Source of the DNA: Phycisphaerae bacterium
GTDB lineage: Bacteria; Planctomycetota; Phycisphaerae; Sedimentisphaerales; Anaerobacaceae
Length of the DNA: 64,000 nucleotides
Assembly: GCA_030619925.1 (NCBI GenBank)
Contig: JAUXAL010000007.1
Span: 1 to 64,000, forward strand
Direction of reading: 5' to 3'
Below, one piece after another: positions 62,106-64,000 of the stretch. Position 1 is the stretch's first letter. The number at the start of each line of letters is the position of its first letter. The notes under the pieces are model-generated. The model made no database searches. It saw only the letters and a program-made list of their open reading frames with translations, and had not been told where the DNA came from. The position numbers and the translations under genes are program-made.

Positions 62106-64000
62106 CTAATCGCATTCAGGGGCGGTGCAATCCAGCCACTCGGCTGCCATAATTGCTAAATCCGTGAAGTCAACCTTACAATCCTTATTAACATCGGACA
62201 GCGGGTATGAGTGCTCCAGGTCTCCGCAGCATGGTGACGGGTTAACCGTCAAATCATAAATTACCGGTGAGTCCTCCCGGTTTGCACTTTGAAAAGTGGC
62301 TTTGACTTGCAGATACCTTCCGTTCGGAGTATTTCGCAGCGGCGAGTAGTTTCTGGCCTCTTCCCACGAAGACCAATAACGCCGGTCATTGGAGCTTCGC
62401 ACTCTAACGGCTAACGATGTTCCCATAGGCTCATAGCTGTTCCAAAATACCACACCCCATCGTGAATCAAATGCCTTCGTATTGTGAACAACCGTCCATG
62501 AGCCCGTTGTTGTCGTGAATGTTCTTGATATTATTCCCGTCATATCGCTGTAGCCGTAGTGTCTCGTGCCGACGATTCTTTTTGAAAGGTCAATCAGATT
62601 AGTTTGAGGGTCTATCCTGTGAATATATTCGTCGCCGTAATTCACCACCCAAACCTTGCCAAGGGCATCGACCACCACCCCCGTAGGTGTATTTCCGACA
62701 GAGATGGTTTTCAGCTCAACACCGTCATTGCTCCAACGAGTTACCGTGTTCGGCTCGGAATCCGCCGTCCAGACATCACCGTCATCTGTACAGGCAACTC
62801 CTCTGGACTGAAATGCCCCAATCTTAGTCCAATCAAGCGTACCGGTATGTATATCAATTCGGGAAAGCTTCGAATCTGTCCATCCGGAAACAAAAAGATG
62901 GCCAAACCTGTCTAAACCCAAACCATAAACATAATGGCCCACGTTAACAGTGGAAACTAAATTGTCTCTCGGGTCCAATCGCAGCACAAAACCCTTGTTG
63001 TGACCGGAGGACCAGAGTATACCATTCTCATCCACCACGGCCCCGTAGGCAGTGTGATTGAAAGATGAAACATCTACTGTCTTTAGTATCTGCCCGTCTA
63101 AATTACGTATACAGTAATACTTCATAGTGCCGAAGCAGCCGACCCAAACATTGTTGGATTTATCCACAGCAATCCCTCGCGGTCCAGGATCCCAGGAATT
63201 GTTCGTATAGGTTCCCAGATACTGGCCCGGTACGTAGGTTCCTTCGGCCCCCGGAATCAGTACTATCTCATAAATCACGCATTCGTCACTCGCCCAAGGC
63301 AGAATCTCATCACCGGTGATGTCGCCGTCGCCGTCAAGGTCGCGCGATGTTTCAATAATGCCGTTCCAATTGCGATCCATGTATTGTCCATTTTCCAATA
63401 GGCCTATCTTAACCACTGTGCCTGTGTGGCGATTGGCAACCCAGCAATTGCCGAGCAGATCGACCGTTGTTCTCGAAGGATCACCGCCGGAACTTGGCCC
63501 CGTGCGATACCGTCCCAACTCCCTTCCGGTTCTTGTATCCACTTTGGAAACCGTCCCTTCATTGGTGTTGGGCACCCAAATGAACGGCAAAGTAACGGAC
63601 TGGGCCGAAAGCTGCAGTTGATCGGGAACCGTTTCATACTCAACACCAACAAGTGCCCCCTTATCAAAATCCTCATTTATGGTATACACCCTGCCCTGCA
63701 GTGGTCCCGGGACAGAGTCGGCAAACGTCGTTACCGCTTTGACCGTGTCATCCTTATTGGGGTCGGTTACTGACCTCGCTGTAACCAGCTCCTCCAGCAC
63801 GCTGCCATCGGGTATGTTAAGTTCCGGCGTTATTTCCAACGTCAAGTCCACATAGCCACGAGAAAGCAGAACAGGGCTGGTCCATCCTATGCCTGTCACT
63901 GCGCTGGTAATATCCGCCCCGCTCAGAGTATCATAGCAACTTACGCTCCAGCTCTCATTGCCGCCCGAGCAGGTGATTATAAAACCGTCAGAAGCAAACC
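62106..64000 (-). CDS. Secreted beta-propeller protein with dockerin-like C-terminus, N-terminus outside window
   Basis: The frame is open to the right edge, so the start lies beyond 64000; the GTG at 63899 is not the true start. The middle holds NHL/Vgb-like propeller blades (FIWVPNTNEGTVSKVDTRTG, GIAVDKSNNVWVG, GLGLDRFGHLFVSGW, VVVDALGKVWVVNYG). Around 62900-63400 it has Asp-rich loops (DLDGDGDITGDE), perhaps calcium-binding. A beta-sandwich follows. The C-terminus (DVNKDCKVDFTDLAIM) is a dockerin-like half repeat typical of planctomycete exoproteins. Role outside the cell unknown. Confidence 0.85.
   Translation of the reverse strand, partial: FASDGFIITCSGGNESWSVSCYDTLSGADITSAVTGIGWTSPVLLSRGYVDLTLEITPELNIPDGSVLEELVTARSVTDPNKDDTVKAVTTFADSVPGPLQGRVYTINEDFDKGALVGVEYETVPDQLQLSAQSVTLPFIWVPNTNEGTVSKVDTRTGRELGRYRTGPSSGGDPSRTTVDLLGNCWVANRHTGTVVKIGLLENGQYMDRNWNGIIETSRDLDGDGDITGDEILPWASDECVIYEIVLIPGAEGTYVPGQYLGTYTNNSWDPGPRGIAVDKSNNVWVGCFGTMKYYCIRNLDGQILKTVDVSSFNHTAYGAVVDENGILWSSGHNKGFVLRLDPRDNLVSTVNVGHYVYGLGLDRFGHLFVSGWTDSKLSRIDIHTGTLDWTKIGAFQSRGVACTDDGDVWTADSEPNTVTRWSNDGVELKTISVGNTPTGVVVDALGKVWVVNYGDEYIHRIDPQTNLIDLSKRIVGTRHYGYSDMTGIISRTFTTTTGSWTVVHNTKAFDSRWGVVFWNSYEPMGTSLAVRVRSSNDRRYWSSWEEARNYSPLRNTPNGRYLQVKATFQSANREDSPVIYDLTVNPSPCCGDLEHSYPLSDVNKDCKVDFTDLAIMAAEWLDCTAPECD

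Overview
The window looks like a chromosomal stretch of an environmental planctomycete, probably class Phycisphaerae (Sedimentisphaerales-like). This is an inference. It rests on several very large secreted proteins built from LamG, Fn3-like, discoidin and beta-helix modules, a dockerin-like C-terminus (DVNKDCKVDF...), a TsaC/phosphatase fusion next to rpiB, an MlaE/MlaF pair, and moderate GC. I see no rRNA, tRNA, CRISPR array, integrase or transposase gene.

Layout. 1-3.5 kb: the 5' part of a modular exoprotein and a PilZ protein, both on the minus strand. 3.7-10.5 kb: tsaC-phosphatase fusion, rpiB, a structured intergenic region that may encode an RNA, then pilT, a membrane-anchored degenerate GspE-like ATPase and a CvpA-like protein. 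10.9-18.9 kb: a standalone GMP synthase ATP-pyrophosphatase, proS, a Tat-exported TIM-barrel protein, a DUF4416 protein, a WecA/MraY-type transferase and an O-antigen-ligase/TPR protein. 18.9-22.9 kb: yebC and a lipoprotein with two FAD domains. 23.1-33.5 kb: an exoprotein island. Three large secreted proteins have nearly the same 5' leader, two have the same 3' region, and an acyltransferase gene lies between inverted repeats. 33.9-47.4 kb: a minus-strand locus for a type II secretion/type IV pilus-like machine (MshEN-type ATPase, STAS, HD-GYP, response regulator, histidine kinase, secretin, GspC/PilP-, PilO-, PilN- and PilM-like proteins, three pilin-like proteins). 48.5-55.1 kb: three nucleotidyltransferase loci (one an intact MntA/HepT pair, one with a broken partner) among housekeeping genes (folP, pdxB, amrS, cysM). 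55.1-59.8 kb: an FAD/Fe-S dehydrogenase and mlaF-mlaE. 61-64 kb: a B12-domain-like protein and a beta-propeller exoprotein that runs off the right edge.

How the parts may work together: the secretin locus carries its own c-di-GMP phosphodiesterase (HD-GYP) and a candidate c-di-GMP-binding ATPase (MshEN), and a PilZ receptor lies elsewhere in the window. Second-messenger control of secretion or surface attachment is therefore likely, and the large exoproteins are plausible cargo (inference).

The most striking unexplained signal is a set of about 17 short tracts with 7-bp periodicity. Each tract has its own unit sequence. They lie in intergenic DNA, inside genes, and over start or stop codons; the longest is 17 units without a phase slip at 61820-61938. 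Other signals worth a check are the membrane pseudo-ATPase beside pilT, the shared UTR cassettes of the exoprotein genes, a folP 3'-end duplication around a toxin-antitoxin pair, and the structured region at 5441-5726.
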